Source of the DNA: Caldifarciminota bacterium
GTDB lineage: Bacteria > Hydrothermota > UBA3073
Assembly (NCBI GenBank): GCA_030606335.1
Contig: JAUWGP010000006.1
Coordinates: 1-64,000, forward strand
DNA: 64,000 bases
Direction of reading: 5' to 3'
Each line of letters opens with the position of its first letter. Position 1 is the first letter of the stretch. Of this stretch, positions 26,598 to 35,412 are shown in pieces. The position numbers and the translations under genes are program-made. The notes under the pieces were generated by a model. It worked only from the letters and a program-made list of their open reading frames with translations. It had not been told where the DNA came from and did not search any database.

Positions 26598-28292
26598 ATG
26601 AATAAGAATACAAGAAATAGAATTATCACCATCTCGATTGCCATAGTTTTTACATTACTTTTTCTAAGAGTATTCTGGTTACAGATAATATTTGGTGAAA
26701 AGTATAAAAGACTTTCTATAGAAAATTGTGTCAGGCAGGTATTGGTAAGGGCTCCCAGAGGACTGATATATGACTGTAATAAAAGGGTTCTTGCAGATAC
26801 CAGACCTGGCTATACAATATATGTACCAAAAGGTAAAAAAATTACCTATCTTGAAGACAGCTTACAACTGCAGTTTAAAGAAACAGAGGAATCAAAGTTC
26901 ATCAGAGATGTACCCTTCCAAATAGTATGTATGATAGAGGAGAGAAGGTCGAACATATCAGATATAAGCATTGTTACTGAGCCATTAAGAAGAACATATT
27001 TTGCTGACAGCATCTGTCACGTTATTGGTTATATGGGAGAAATCTCTAAAAGTGAGTTGAATATCTATAAAGGGTATAGAGCAGGTGATATAATAGGTAA
27101 AACAGGCATAGAAAAACAATATGATAAATATCTTAAAGGAAAGGATGGTGTGAATTACATAGAAGTTGACGCAAAAGGGAGAGAAATTGGTATATTCTCA
27201 CCCGGAAAACAACCTATACCTGGAAACAATATTTTCTTATCCATAGATATTGAACTCCAGAGGGTATGTGTAAAGGCTCTGGCTGATCATACATCCGGAG
27301 TAATAGTAGCAATTAACCCTCAAGATGGTAGAATTCTGGCTTATTACTCTCAACCCGGGTTCAATCCCAACCATTTCTCTCCTTGTATAAAAGAGGACAG
27401 GTGGATTGCATTATCAAGGGATACTATCTTTCCTCTATTCGATCGTGTTAAAAATGGAAAATATCCCCCTGGGTCCGTATTTAAGCTCTTTATAACAGCA
27501 GCAGGTATCGAGAACGGTTTATTAACAGAAAATACTCACATGCCAATTACTTGTAAGGGGGGTATGCAAATAGGAAACCGGTATTTTAGATGCTGGGATG
27601 AACACGGACAACTTGAACTAATCTCAGCAATTATACAATCCTGTGATGTATACTTTTACCAGATTGGAATGCAATTAGGGGTCGATAATATAGTAAATTA
27701 TTCCAGGATTTTTAAACTGGGAGAAAAAACAGGAATAGACTTACCTGGAGAGAGTGGAGGATTAATTCCTGATGAAAGATGGTTCAATTCCCATTATGGC
27801 AAGCGGGGTTGGTCACAGGGTAACGTCGCAAATCTGGCTATCGGACAGGGAGAGATATTACTTACTCCATTAAATATGGCATCTTTTATCTCAACAATAG
27901 CTAATGAAGGGACAATATATACTCCTACACTCATAGATAGTATTGTATCCTATGAAGGTAAAATAATATTTAGAAATAGCAAGCAAGCAGAAAAGGTTTC
28001 ATTAAATGATGAAACTATAGCCTTTATACGAAAGGCAATGCTTGGAGTGGTTCAACACCCAGATGGCACAGGAAGAGCAGCAAACATTAATGACATTATG
28101 GTGGCTGGCAAAACAGGAACTGCACAGAACCCACAGGGCGAGGACCACGCATGGTTTGTTTGTTTTGCTCCTTTTGATAAACCAACTATCGCACTCATTG
28201 TATTCGTTGAACATGGGGGTATGGGTGGTGGAGTTGCTGCACCGATAGCAGGAGAAATACTTAGATATTATTTTAGAGAGCAATTATTATGA
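26598..28292 (+). CDS. mrdA: Penicillin-binding protein 2 (elongation transpeptidase)
   Basis: 564 residues, a little short of the ~600-630 usual. PBP2 crosslinks peptidoglycan in lateral wall growth with RodA and MreB. One N-terminal membrane anchor (about 9-31) is followed by the pedestal domain (RAPRGLIYDCNKRVLADTRPGY) and the transpeptidase domain. The active-site motifs are S293-VFK (PGSVFKLF), S348-CD and K505-TG (AGKTGTAQ). GKTGIEKQYDKYLKGKDG is the class B dimer/linker block. All catalytic residues are intact. rodA, mreBCD are not adjacent, which is unusual as they often cluster. Confidence 0.95.
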   Translation: MNKNTRNRIITISIAIVFTLLFLRVFWLQIIFGEKYKRLSIENCVRQVLVRAPRGLIYDCNKRVLADTRPGYTIYVPKGKKITYLEDSLQLQFKETEESKFIRDVPFQIVCMIEERRSNISDISIVTEPLRRTYFADSICHVIGYMGEISKSELNIYKGYRAGDIIGKTGIEKQYDKYLKGKDGVNYIEVDAKGREIGIFSPGKQPIPGNNIFLSIDIELQRVCVKALADHTSGVIVAINPQDGRILAYYSQPGFNPNHFSPCIKEDRWIALSRDTIFPLFDRVKNGKYPPGSVFKLFITAAGIENGLLTENTHMPITCKGGMQIGNRYFRCWDEHGQLELISAIIQSCDVYFYQIGMQLGVDNIVNYSRIFKLGEKTGIDLPGESGGLIPDERWFNSHYGKRGWSQGNVANLAIGQGEILLTPLNMASFISTIANEGTIYTPTLIDSIVSYEGKIIFRNSKQAEKVSLNDETIAFIRKAMLGVVQHPDGTGRAANINDIMVAGKTGTAQNPQGEDHAWFVCFAPFDKPTIALIVFVEHGGMGGGVAAPIAGEILRYYFREQLL

Positions 28293-28376
28293 AACGCCTT
28301 ATATCTGTGTAATCTTTATATTAATCACTGTAATCAGATATTTCTGGACTTTTATAGAAATCTTTAAAAAATCTTC

Positions 28377-29657
28377 CTACTCTACAATTACCCTTGTATT
28401 CAATACCTTATGAAATTTACCCCTTGAGGAATAGGTTGGTGTAAAAATGAGTTCTATCCTGTATTCACCTGGCATAACTAAATCCCCAATGTTATCTCTG
28501 CCATCCCAAATAAGGTAATTTTCAAATGGGGACTCCTTGTAATTATCCAAAAACTCTCTTGTTAAATTATTTTTATAATCGTAAACTTTTGATTCAACGA
28601 TGGAAGGTTCCGTTATGAAAAATACTATATCCGTTCCTGGTTTTAGACCTGTGAAAACCGGGGGAAAGCATCCCTTAATATACCCATCTACTCCAATCCA
28701 GTAGTAGTCAATTGCTGTTGCATCAACCACGAAAACCTGTCCAAAACGCTTCCATATAGTTATACCCCTTGGATCCATAAACTCTTTATCACCAGAACCC
28801 TTTCTTCCGAAAGTAGTAATGTACTTAAGGTCCTTGTTAAATTTATGAATGCAACAATTTATTCTGTCTGTTACCCAAATTTGACCGTAATAGTCTATAC
28901 TACAAAATCCAAACATATAACTTTCAAGACCAAAGTCTTCGCCTTTTATCGAACCTTGAAATATTCCATCTATTGAGTACTTTCTGATATCATCCTCACA
29001 TAATACAACTATGAAATCGTTTTCTCGATAATTCCATAGGTCACTACGATCAATAACCGTTATCCCTCTTGGACGATTAAGTCCATCAATAATCATAACA
29101 AGCGTTCCAGTGGAATCTATGATTTGAATTCTATTATTAGCCTCATCTGTAACATATATAGTATTTTTACTATCACAGGCAATATCATAAGGACTATCGA
29201 ACTCAAGTTCATCACATCCAAATTTACCTATGCTTTGAATCCAGATAATGGTATCACCTGTATTAAACAGCTTAACCACCCTATGATTTCCGAGATCCGT
29301 CACCCAAACCCAGCCATCAGGCGATGCAGCAACACCTGTAGGTGACCAGAATTCTCCTTCTCCTCTCCCAAAATTACCGTATGTCTTTATATTAAATAGT
29401 GATTTATTATACACTATCTGATGACTTCTTGTATTACAGCAGTATGCAGTTAGTTCATCGTCATCATCCTCTCCGGGTTTATCATTGCACTTTAATTTTA
29501 CTGCTGAAATACCAAGTGGACTATCAAAAGATATTCTTGGACCTAATAGAAGTCTTGCCTCAAACTGTGTAGCACTGTGATACCCCATTGTATGCCCGAA
29601 TGGGGGATAGACAAGGGTAGTAGGATCGAATGTGACGATTAATAAAATAATAAGCAT
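28377..29657 (-). CDS. Secreted NHL-repeat beta-propeller with FlgD-like tail
   Basis: 426 residues. The first ~10 residues are hydrophobic (MLIILLIVTF), a short signal or anchor. About residues 75-330 form a six-bladed NHL propeller (FGRGEGEFWSPTGVAASPDGWVWVTDLGNHRVVKLFN; GVDEL..PYDIACDSKNTIYVTDEANNRIQIID and later blades, ending GSGDKEFMDPRGITIWKRFGQVFVVD). The last ~80 residues (NLTREFLDNYKESPFENYLIWDGRDNIGDLVMPGEYRIELIF) are a FlgD-like Ig tail, similar to the end of the protein at 16543. Function unknown; probably extracytoplasmic binding. The predicted transcription start coincides with the ATG. Confidence 0.82.
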   Translation of the reverse strand: MLIILLIVTFDPTTLVYPPFGHTMGYHSATQFEARLLLGPRISFDSPLGISAVKLKCNDKPGEDDDDELTAYCCNTRSHQIVYNKSLFNIKTYGNFGRGEGEFWSPTGVAASPDGWVWVTDLGNHRVVKLFNTGDTIIWIQSIGKFGCDELEFDSPYDIACDSKNTIYVTDEANNRIQIIDSTGTLVMIIDGLNRPRGITVIDRSDLWNYRENDFIVVLCEDDIRKYSIDGIFQGSIKGEDFGLESYMFGFCSIDYYGQIWVTDRINCCIHKFNKDLKYITTFGRKGSGDKEFMDPRGITIWKRFGQVFVVDATAIDYYWIGVDGYIKGCFPPVFTGLKPGTDIVFFITEPSIVESKVYDYKNNLTREFLDNYKESPFENYLIWDGRDNIGDLVMPGEYRIELIFTPTYSSRGKFHKVLNTRVIVE

Positions 29658-29663
29658 GTATTA

Positions 29664-29692
29664 ATTATACACTAAAAACACCATAAAGTCAA
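29664..29692 (-). promoter_or_regulatory. Leaderless-type promoter of the NHL propeller gene
   Basis: On the minus strand TTGACT (29692-29687), 17 bp, TATAAT (29669-29664). Only six bases separate the -10 box from the ATG at 29657, so transcription should begin at or next to the start codon. Confidence 0.8.
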
Positions 29693-29898
29693 GTCCTTTG
29701 TATAGATAAAATGATTATATGATAGTATTTAAATAAAATTCCTTATAATTCTTTTACCTGCCTACCGCCCGCCTGTCGTGAGATCCCCTAAGTGGCAAGC
29801 AGGTGTACATATAAAACTTCTAAAACTTCCTGAGAAAGAATTTAGCTTGCAGAACTGACACCAATAATATAATCCATCTTTCTGCAGCCAATTTTTTC

Positions 29899-29927
29899 TT
29901 GACATTTTTTGAAATTAGATGTATAAT
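29899..29927 (+). promoter_or_regulatory. Leaderless-type promoter of the lipid A acyltransferase gene
   Basis: TTGACA (29899-29904), 17 bp, TATAAT (29922-29927), preceded by a T-run. Eight bases lie between the -10 box and the ATG at 29936, so the mRNA has at most a base or two of leader. Confidence 0.8.
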
Positions 29928-29935
29928 AATAATCT

Positions 29936-30751
29936 ATGATTCTATGGTTTTTGATAATAACATTTTTATCACACATCATACCATACAAACCTGCTGTCTT
30001 TATTGCAAGAAGGATAGCAGATTTTATGTATTTCACATTTTTTAGAAATAGAAGAAAATTTGTATTTGAAAATTTTAAAATTATAAAAAATAGGAATCTA
30101 TCAAATTATGAACTCCGTAGATATGCGATCGAGACCTTTGAAAACTTCGCAACTTTCGTATACGAGTTCCTGATACTTCCCTCAGTTTATATAAAAGGTT
30201 TCCAGAACTACATTACACCGATAAATATTGAAAGGATGACGAAGCCCTCTTTGTTCCTTACTGGACATCTGGGTAACTGGGAGTGGGGCGCCAGTATGGT
30301 CAGTTTGTTTGGTTTCAATATTACAGTTATAGCTCTGGGACATCAACAAAAGACACTTAAAAATTTCTTTACCCGGAGAAGAAATCAAGCAGGAATGAAT
30401 GTCGTATATATCGACAGTGGTCTAAAAGATATATTTAGAACATTAAAAAAGGGTAATGTTATAGCAACATTAGGAGATAGAGATTACACAGGTAATTCTA
30501 TTTACGTTAATTTTCTTGGTAAAAAGATACCAATACCTAAGGGTGTATTTCAAATTTCATTAAGGTTAAAAATACCAATAATTCCTACCTTCTGTGTAAA
30601 AGAAAATAATAAATACAGGCTTTATTTTGAAGAACCTATTTATTTCAAAACTGAGAATGAGGTTGTGGAAAAATGGGTAAATATATTAGAGCGATATGTA
30701 AAAAAATATCCTACACAATGGTATATATTTGACAATATATGGAAAGAGTAA
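29936..30751 (+). CDS. Lipid A biosynthesis acyltransferase (LpxL/HtrB family)
   Basis: 271 residues, a little shorter than the ~300 usual. Late acyltransferases add secondary acyl chains to lipid A at the inner membrane. An N-terminal hydrophobic anchor precedes the catalytic HX4E motif HLGNWE (His111, Glu116). The later blocks GDRDYTGNSIYVNFLGKKIPIPKGVFQISLRLKIPIIPTFCVKE and the final KKYPTQWYIFDNIW match the family. This supports an outer membrane with LPS. It overlaps the following GT2 gene by 13 bp. Which of LpxL, LpxM or LpxP it is cannot be told. Confidence 0.92.
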   Translation: MILWFLIITFLSHIIPYKPAVFIARRIADFMYFTFFRNRRKFVFENFKIIKNRNLSNYELRRYAIETFENFATFVYEFLILPSVYIKGFQNYITPINIERMTKPSLFLTGHLGNWEWGASMVSLFGFNITVIALGHQQKTLKNFFTRRRNQAGMNVVYIDSGLKDIFRTLKKGNVIATLGDRDYTGNSIYVNFLGKKIPIPKGVFQISLRLKIPIIPTFCVKENNKYRLYFEEPIYFKTENEVVEKWVNILERYVKKYPTQWYIFDNIWKE

Positions 30752-31404
30752 TGCTCATAATACCAGCATATAACGAAGAAGAATTTATTGCGAAGGTTCT
30801 TAAATCCCTAAATTTTCCTCATGAAGATATAATTGTAGTGGACGACGGTTCATCTGACAACACCTTCCAGATATTACAATCATTTGGAGTACACACAATA
30901 AGACATAAAAAGAATATGGGGAAAGGAATGGCTCAAAGAACTGCATTTGATTTTGCAGCAAGTAAGGGAGCAGAATGGATAATAACAATGGATGCTGACT
31001 TACAACACTCACCTGATGATATACCTAAATTTCTCAAGTCTATAAAGATAAAAAGGAGTGATATGATAATCGGTGTAAGAAACATATCATTAAAAGTCAT
31101 GCCTTTCCTTAGACTTCAAACCAATCTCTGGACATCTTTCGCAGTCTCATTACTTGGTGGTTGTAGGGTAAAAGATTCACAATCTGGATTCAGAGCATTA
31201 CGAAAGGAGATATTCACAACGATTCCCCTATCTACAAATAACTTTCAAACGGAATCTGAAATTATTATTAAGGCTGCCAGAAAAGGATTTAAAATTAGTG
31301 CAGTTCCAATAAAAACAATTTATAATGAATCTAATAGTTATATAAAACCTGTTCTTGACACTCTCAGGTTTATAAAACTCATGTTACAGTCTCTGTGGCT
31401 TTGA
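30739..31404 (+). CDS. Glycosyltransferase family 2 (DPM1-like, soluble)
   Basis: 221 residues, a bare GT2 domain: MLIIPAYNEEEFIAKVLKSL, VVDDGSSDNT, TMDADLQHSPDDIP, then SQSGFRALRKEIF and TESEIIIKAARKGFKISAVPI, as in dolichol-phosphate mannosyltransferases. It has no membrane tail, unlike the enzyme at 9191. The start overlaps lpxL by 13 bp, so translation is coupled, suggesting a role with lipid A or a lipid-linked sugar. Donor and acceptor are unknown. Confidence 0.88.
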   Translation: MERVMLIIPAYNEEEFIAKVLKSLNFPHEDIIVVDDGSSDNTFQILQSFGVHTIRHKKNMGKGMAQRTAFDFAASKGAEWIITMDADLQHSPDDIPKFLKSIKIKRSDMIIGVRNISLKVMPFLRLQTNLWTSFAVSLLGGCRVKDSQSGFRALRKEIFTTIPLSTNNFQTESEIIIKAARKGFKISAVPIKTIYNESNSYIKPVLDTLRFIKLMLQSLWL

Positions 31405-31464
31405 GTGGTTATTAACTTTAACAAGTAATACTCTTTTAATTCTTACTTTCAACACTTTCATAAT

Positions 31465-32205
31465 ATGAATATTCTCATTACAAATGATGACGGTATAAAT
31501 GCTGAAGGCATTCGATACCTTTACAAGCTCTTGCACTTAAAACACAATGTAACCATAGTTGCACCATTAAAAGAGATGAGCGGGTGTTCGCATTCCATTA
31601 CTCTCCGTAAGCGTCTAAATACAAGAAAATTTGCTGATGACATATATGGTATAAATGGTACCCCGACAGATTGTGTTGTGCTTGCTGTGAATACCTTATT
31701 AGAAGAAAAACCTGAACTAATAATCTCTGGTATTAATTCAGGACCTAATCTTGGATTCGATGTGACTTATTCTGGTACTGTTGGTGCAGCAATTGAAGGT
31801 GCAATAGAGGGCATTCCATCAATTGCTATATCTATTACAGGACATAGAAACTTTGATGACACCCCAGGTGTAATCTTCAGACTCATTTCTTCCTTGAACA
31901 GGGGTGAATTTAACAATTTCTTCCTGAACGTTAACGTACCATCTGACCCCAAAGGAATAAGAGTAACAACACTCGGAAGAAGGTCTTATCAAAATGTGAT
32001 AACAACTCGTAAAACATCCTTTGAGATAGGTGGAACACCCATCCATTCATTAAGTAATGGAGATACTGATGTGGAAGCAATAGAAAATCATTATATATCA
32101 ATCACTCCTATTACCCTTGATATAGTTGACCATAACGCATTAAAGGATATAACAGTGCTCAACGAGGATTTTATAAACAAATGTACAGAAATTTCGGATA
32201 TTTAA
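31465..32205 (+). CDS. surE: 5'/3'-nucleotidase SurE
   Basis: 246 residues. SurE removes phosphate from nucleoside monophosphates and helps stationary-phase survival. The metal site is ITNDDGINAEGI (Asp8, Asp9). Further family blocks are SGCSHSITL, GTPTDCV, ISGINSGPNLGFDVTYSGTVGAAIEGAIEG and the late ENHYISITPITLD. Length is normal. It follows the GT2 gene by 60 bp and overlaps the next lipoprotein gene by 25 bp. Confidence 0.95.
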   Translation: MNILITNDDGINAEGIRYLYKLLHLKHNVTIVAPLKEMSGCSHSITLRKRLNTRKFADDIYGINGTPTDCVVLAVNTLLEEKPELIISGINSGPNLGFDVTYSGTVGAAIEGAIEGIPSIAISITGHRNFDDTPGVIFRLISSLNRGEFNNFFLNVNVPSDPKGIRVTTLGRRSYQNVITTRKTSFEIGGTPIHSLSNGDTDVEAIENHYISITPITLDIVDHNALKDITVLNEDFINKCTEISDI

Positions 32206-32660
32206 TATTATTACTGCTGATTGCCTGTAATAGAACCCCAAGTTGTAAAAAATGTAAGATTGGTAACTGGGCAGTATACCAGATAGGAAAAGAAACGGTC
32301 CTTTATACGATCATAGATAGAGAAAATGCTCAGAGATTCTGGTTGGAGATGACTGGTACGGATTTCTGTATAAGAGCACTAATAGATAATGGTAATATTT
32401 TAAGTTTAATTGATTGCGATAGTTGTATGATGGATGTTAGTAACATTAATGTTAACCCGTTAAATCAACACACCATACAGATGAAAGATACTATCTTTGA
32501 AGGTAAAAGAATTGTTATAAAAAGGCTGAATGATACACTAATAGTTTCTTCTCACGTACCCATATTTGGCATCATATCATGTGGAAAAATACATCTTCTG
32601 GATTTTGGATATCACACCCCTCCATCATTGGATAAATTCATACCAAAAAAACCTTCCTGA
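32181..32660 (+). CDS. Hypothetical Cys-rich lipoprotein
   Basis: 159 residues, not recognised. The N terminus MYRNFGYLILLLLIACNRTP is a lipoprotein signal with lipobox LIAC (Cys16). The mature part has CKKCKIG at once after the anchor and a further LIDCDSCMM pair near residue 77, so two CxxC-like pairs could bind metal or form disulfides. The remainder looks like a small beta-rich domain. It overlaps surE by 25 bp and must be coupled to it. Its cargo or partner is unknown. Confidence 0.7.
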   Translation: MYRNFGYLILLLLIACNRTPSCKKCKIGNWAVYQIGKETVLYTIIDRENAQRFWLEMTGTDFCIRALIDNGNILSLIDCDSCMMDVSNINVNPLNQHTIQMKDTIFEGKRIVIKRLNDTLIVSSHVPIFGIISCGKIHLLDFGYHTPPSLDKFIPKKPS

Positions 32661-32776
32661 AGTCTCGAGTTAACCTTCATATTGTAATCCCTTAATATAT
32701 AAATGATTATAAAAATTAGACAATATCCCAAACTTTCGTGATGACAAAATAAATAGCAAAGTAAAGCTATCTGTTA

Positions 32777-32862
32777 AAAGCCCCGCCAAGGTGGGGCGCT
32801 CCACTTTCTGTTTATGCGTTTTTTAAGTATCTGTCTATCCCCGCCAAGGTGGGGCAGGCGGA
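32777..32862. repeat. Two CCCCGCCAAGGTGGGG palindromic repeats
   Basis: GCCCCGCCAAGGTGGGGC lies in 32777-32804 and CCCCGCCAAGGTGGGG again in 32836-32862. Each is an imperfect hairpin in otherwise AT-rich DNA. The first, with its flank AAAAG..GCTCCA, is the reverse complement of a sequence inside the radical SAM gene at 47337-47366. Confidence 0.85.
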
Positions 32863-32913
32863 TAGAATCACTGCCTTCAAGTGATGGTTTTAAAGGAATT
32901 ATATAAAAAAATG

Positions 32914-32942
32914 TTGACAAAGTAGAAAAATTATGTTATACT
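32914..32942 (+). promoter_or_regulatory. Leaderless-type promoter of pheT
   Basis: TTGACA (32914-32919), 17 bp, TATACT (32937-32942). The ATG of pheT follows six bases later at 32949, so transcription should start at the start codon itself. Confidence 0.8.
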
Positions 32943-32948
32943 AAATAT

Positions 32949-34907
32949 ATGAAAGTTAGTTTAAACTGGCTTAAAGAACTTATAGAAGTAGGAGATGATA
33001 TAAATAAAATTACCCATCTCCTATCAGGTATCGGATTAGAAGTAGAGGAGATTTTACAAATTCAGAATGATACTATATTAGATTTAGAAATCAGTCCTCA
33101 AAGACCCGACCTTCTTGGCATGTGGGGTATTGCGCAAGAGATGGCAATATTTTTAAATAAAAATTTCACCCATCCCGACTTTAAAACTTATAATAACATT
33201 TCAAAAGACGTTAATATCAAAATTAATGAACCCACATTATGTAGTAGATACTCCTGCGGAGTATTGATAGACATAAAAGGGGGAGAAACACCTGAATGGA
33301 TCAAGGAAAGACTCGTAGCTATGGGCACTATTCCCCAGGATAATATTGTCGATGTGTCAAATTATGTTATGTACGAGATGGGGCAACCAGTACATATATT
33401 CGACCTTGATAAGATAACAGGTAATATAATAGTAAGAATGTCTACAAAAGGTGATTGGATAATGACCCTTGATGGTTCTAATATAGAACTACCAGAGGAT
33501 GTACTGCTCATTTGTGATGGTGAAACTCCAATTGCTATAGCTGGTATCATGGGAGGAAGCAACTCAATGGTCACAACAAAAACAAAGAATGTCCTGGTTG
33601 AAAGTGCGTTCTTTAATCCCGTTATAATAAGGAAAGGAGGTAAAAAACTTCAAATTTCTACAGAAGCATCCTATAGATTTGAGCGAGGTGGAGATATTGA
33701 TATAACAGATGTTGCACTAAACCGAACAATGTCAATACTAGAGGATTACTATGGTGCAAAATCAAAAGGTATCATCGATGATTACCCACACAAGTTTGAG
33801 AGTAGAAAATTAGATATATCTTCTAAATCCGTAAATCGTGTATTAGGTTCTTCTCTATCAGAGAATGAAATTATTACATGTATAAAAAAACTTGGATTCA
33901 ATATCGAAAATAACAATGTAATAATACCATCATACAGGAGGGATATATCACTTGAAATAGATTTGATAGAGGAAATTGCACGACTTATAGGATACAATAA
34001 TTTTACTCCTGAAATGCCACCAGCCTTTGAGATAGATGCGGAAATGACATTTATAAATAATATAAAGAATGCTATGGTAATGCTTGGTTTCAATGAAGTT
34101 TATACAATGCCTTTTGTTAAGGATAGTAATGTTGAAATAGCAAACTATATGAGAGATGATATGCGTTCTTTAAGAACCAACATTACAGATGGGCTTCTTT
34201 CTGTGCTTGTTTATAACAATTCATATGGAGCAAAAAATATCCGAATTTTCGAGGTAGGAAAAGTATTTAACCTTAATAATGAATATATTGAGCACACTGA
34301 GCTTTCAGCCATAATATCAGGTGTACGAACAAGAAATCCATTATGGTCATCAGGAGATATAGACTTTTTTGACCTTAAAGGAATATTGGAGGCAATGTTC
34401 GGAATAACAAACATTAAAGGGTGGGAAATCTCGTATACCTATACAGAAAATTATGAACCAGGCTGTATTATAAAACTGGAAAACGAAATTATTGGATTTA
34501 TGGGTAAACTCAAACAGGGGAAAATAAAAAAATTGGATATCGACTACCCAATATATGGATTAGAAATTGATATAAGTAAACTTAAAACAACACCCCAAAC
34601 TACCTATAAATCAATACCCCGATTTCCGGGTGTCGAGAGAGATATATCAATAATCGTTGATAATAATGTAACTACGGCTTCCATACTTGAGTTCGTCAAG
34701 AAAAATAGTCCTAATATCCTTGAAGAGTTATCAATATTTGACCATTATAAAGGCGAAAAAATACCATCAGATAAGGTTTCCATTGGATTACGACTATACT
34801 TCAGGGGAACAGATCGAACACTAAAAAAGAACGAAGTAGATTCTGTTGTTTCATCAATAACAAACAATCTTAATAAAGAGTATAATGCAATATTAAGGTT
34901 TAACTGA
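32949..34907 (+). CDS. pheT: Phenylalanyl-tRNA synthetase beta subunit, lacking the B2 tRNA-binding domain
   Basis: 652 residues against the ~790-800 of normal bacterial PheT. It forms the (alpha-beta)2 enzyme that charges tRNA-Phe. The N terminus MKVSLNWLKELIEVGDDINKITHLLSGIGLEVEEIL passes within ~15 residues to ILDLEISPQRPDLLGMWGIAQEMAIFL, which in other bacteria lies some 110 residues later; the OB-fold tRNA-bind (EMAP-like, B2) domain between them is absent. The B3/B4 editing region (WIKERLVAMGTIPQDNIVDVSNYVMYEMGQPVHIFD), B5 and the catalytic-like core are present. The C-terminal FDX-ACB anticodon domain (about 560-652: IPRFPGVERDISIIV..LKKNEVDSVV) is complete. pheS is not adjacent. Confidence 0.95.
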   Translation: MKVSLNWLKELIEVGDDINKITHLLSGIGLEVEEILQIQNDTILDLEISPQRPDLLGMWGIAQEMAIFLNKNFTHPDFKTYNNISKDVNIKINEPTLCSRYSCGVLIDIKGGETPEWIKERLVAMGTIPQDNIVDVSNYVMYEMGQPVHIFDLDKITGNIIVRMSTKGDWIMTLDGSNIELPEDVLLICDGETPIAIAGIMGGSNSMVTTKTKNVLVESAFFNPVIIRKGGKKLQISTEASYRFERGGDIDITDVALNRTMSILEDYYGAKSKGIIDDYPHKFESRKLDISSKSVNRVLGSSLSENEIITCIKKLGFNIENNNVIIPSYRRDISLEIDLIEEIARLIGYNNFTPEMPPAFEIDAEMTFINNIKNAMVMLGFNEVYTMPFVKDSNVEIANYMRDDMRSLRTNITDGLLSVLVYNNSYGAKNIRIFEVGKVFNLNNEYIEHTELSAIISGVRTRNPLWSSGDIDFFDLKGILEAMFGITNIKGWEISYTYTENYEPGCIIKLENEIIGFMGKLKQGKIKKLDIDYPIYGLEIDISKLKTTPQTTYKSIPRFPGVERDISIIVDNNVTTASILEFVKKNSPNILEELSIFDHYKGEKIPSDKVSIGLRLYFRGTDRTLKKNEVDSVVSSITNNLNKEYNAILRFN

Positions 34908-34924
34908 AGATTATTTGGGCAGCT

Positions 34925-35107
34925 ATGAATTTGCTCAAAGAAATAGATGAAATAGGTAAGGTTGTCAATAAATTAAGAAAAGAAAATACACAACTGATAG
35001 AGAAAAACAGAGGATTGACGGAAAAGGAAAATAAAACAAGACACAAACTAAAAAGGTTAATAGAAATTATTGACAATCTTTTAAGCACACAGGGAAAAAT
35101 CCTTTAA
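34925..35107 (+). CDS. Small coiled-coil protein, ZapB-like
   Basis: 60 residues, almost wholly a charged heptad coiled coil (LLKEIDEIGKVVNKLRKENTQLIEKNRGLTEKENKTRHKLKRLIEIIDNLL). It sits 17 bp after pheT and 2 bp before zapA, a place where many bacteria carry a short ZapB-like coiled coil that works with ZapA at the division ring. Identity as ZapB is inferred from size, coiled coil and position only; sequence alone is not diagnostic. Confidence 0.65.
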   Translation: MNLLKEIDEIGKVVNKLRKENTQLIEKNRGLTEKENKTRHKLKRLIEIIDNLLSTQGKIL

Positions 35108-35109
35108 AA

Positions 35110-35412
35110 ATGAAGAAAAAGGTTAAAATAAAAATATTTGATAGAGAGTACGAGCTTGATTATAAGCTCGATTACAGGGAAGAGAGTGAAGTATACGTAA
35201 AAACTGTTGTAGACTATGTAAACAAAAAATATGATGAAATAAGCAGTTTTAGTAAATTACAATCTCTCCCTGATATAGCTCTCCTTGTATCCATGGATCT
35301 TGCAGATGAATTAATGGATGAAAGAAAGAAAAATGGAGAGCTTAGAAAGATTATAGAAGAAGGTATTAGTAATCTTCAAAAGATTAAAAAGGGTTCCCTG
35401 TCGTGCTCGTGA
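35110..35412 (+). CDS. zapA: Cell division protein ZapA
   Basis: 100 residues. ZapA bundles FtsZ filaments. The N-terminal beta strands and DREYELDYKLDYREESEVYVKTVVDYVNKKYDEI match the family (usual 'I.G.EY.L....D.EEYVR.VA..VD'), followed by ALLVSMDLADELMDERKK and a coiled-coil tail. Gene order pheT - coiled coil - zapA - 6S RNA - rny - ymdB also supports it. The last 27 bp form the 5' strand of the 6S RNA closing stem, so its C-terminal residues (KKGSLSCS) are constrained by RNA pairing. Confidence 0.88.
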   Translation: MKKKVKIKIFDREYELDYKLDYREESEVYVKTVVDYVNKKYDEISSFSKLQSLPDIALLVSMDLADELMDERKKNGELRKIIEEGISNLQKIKKGSLSCS

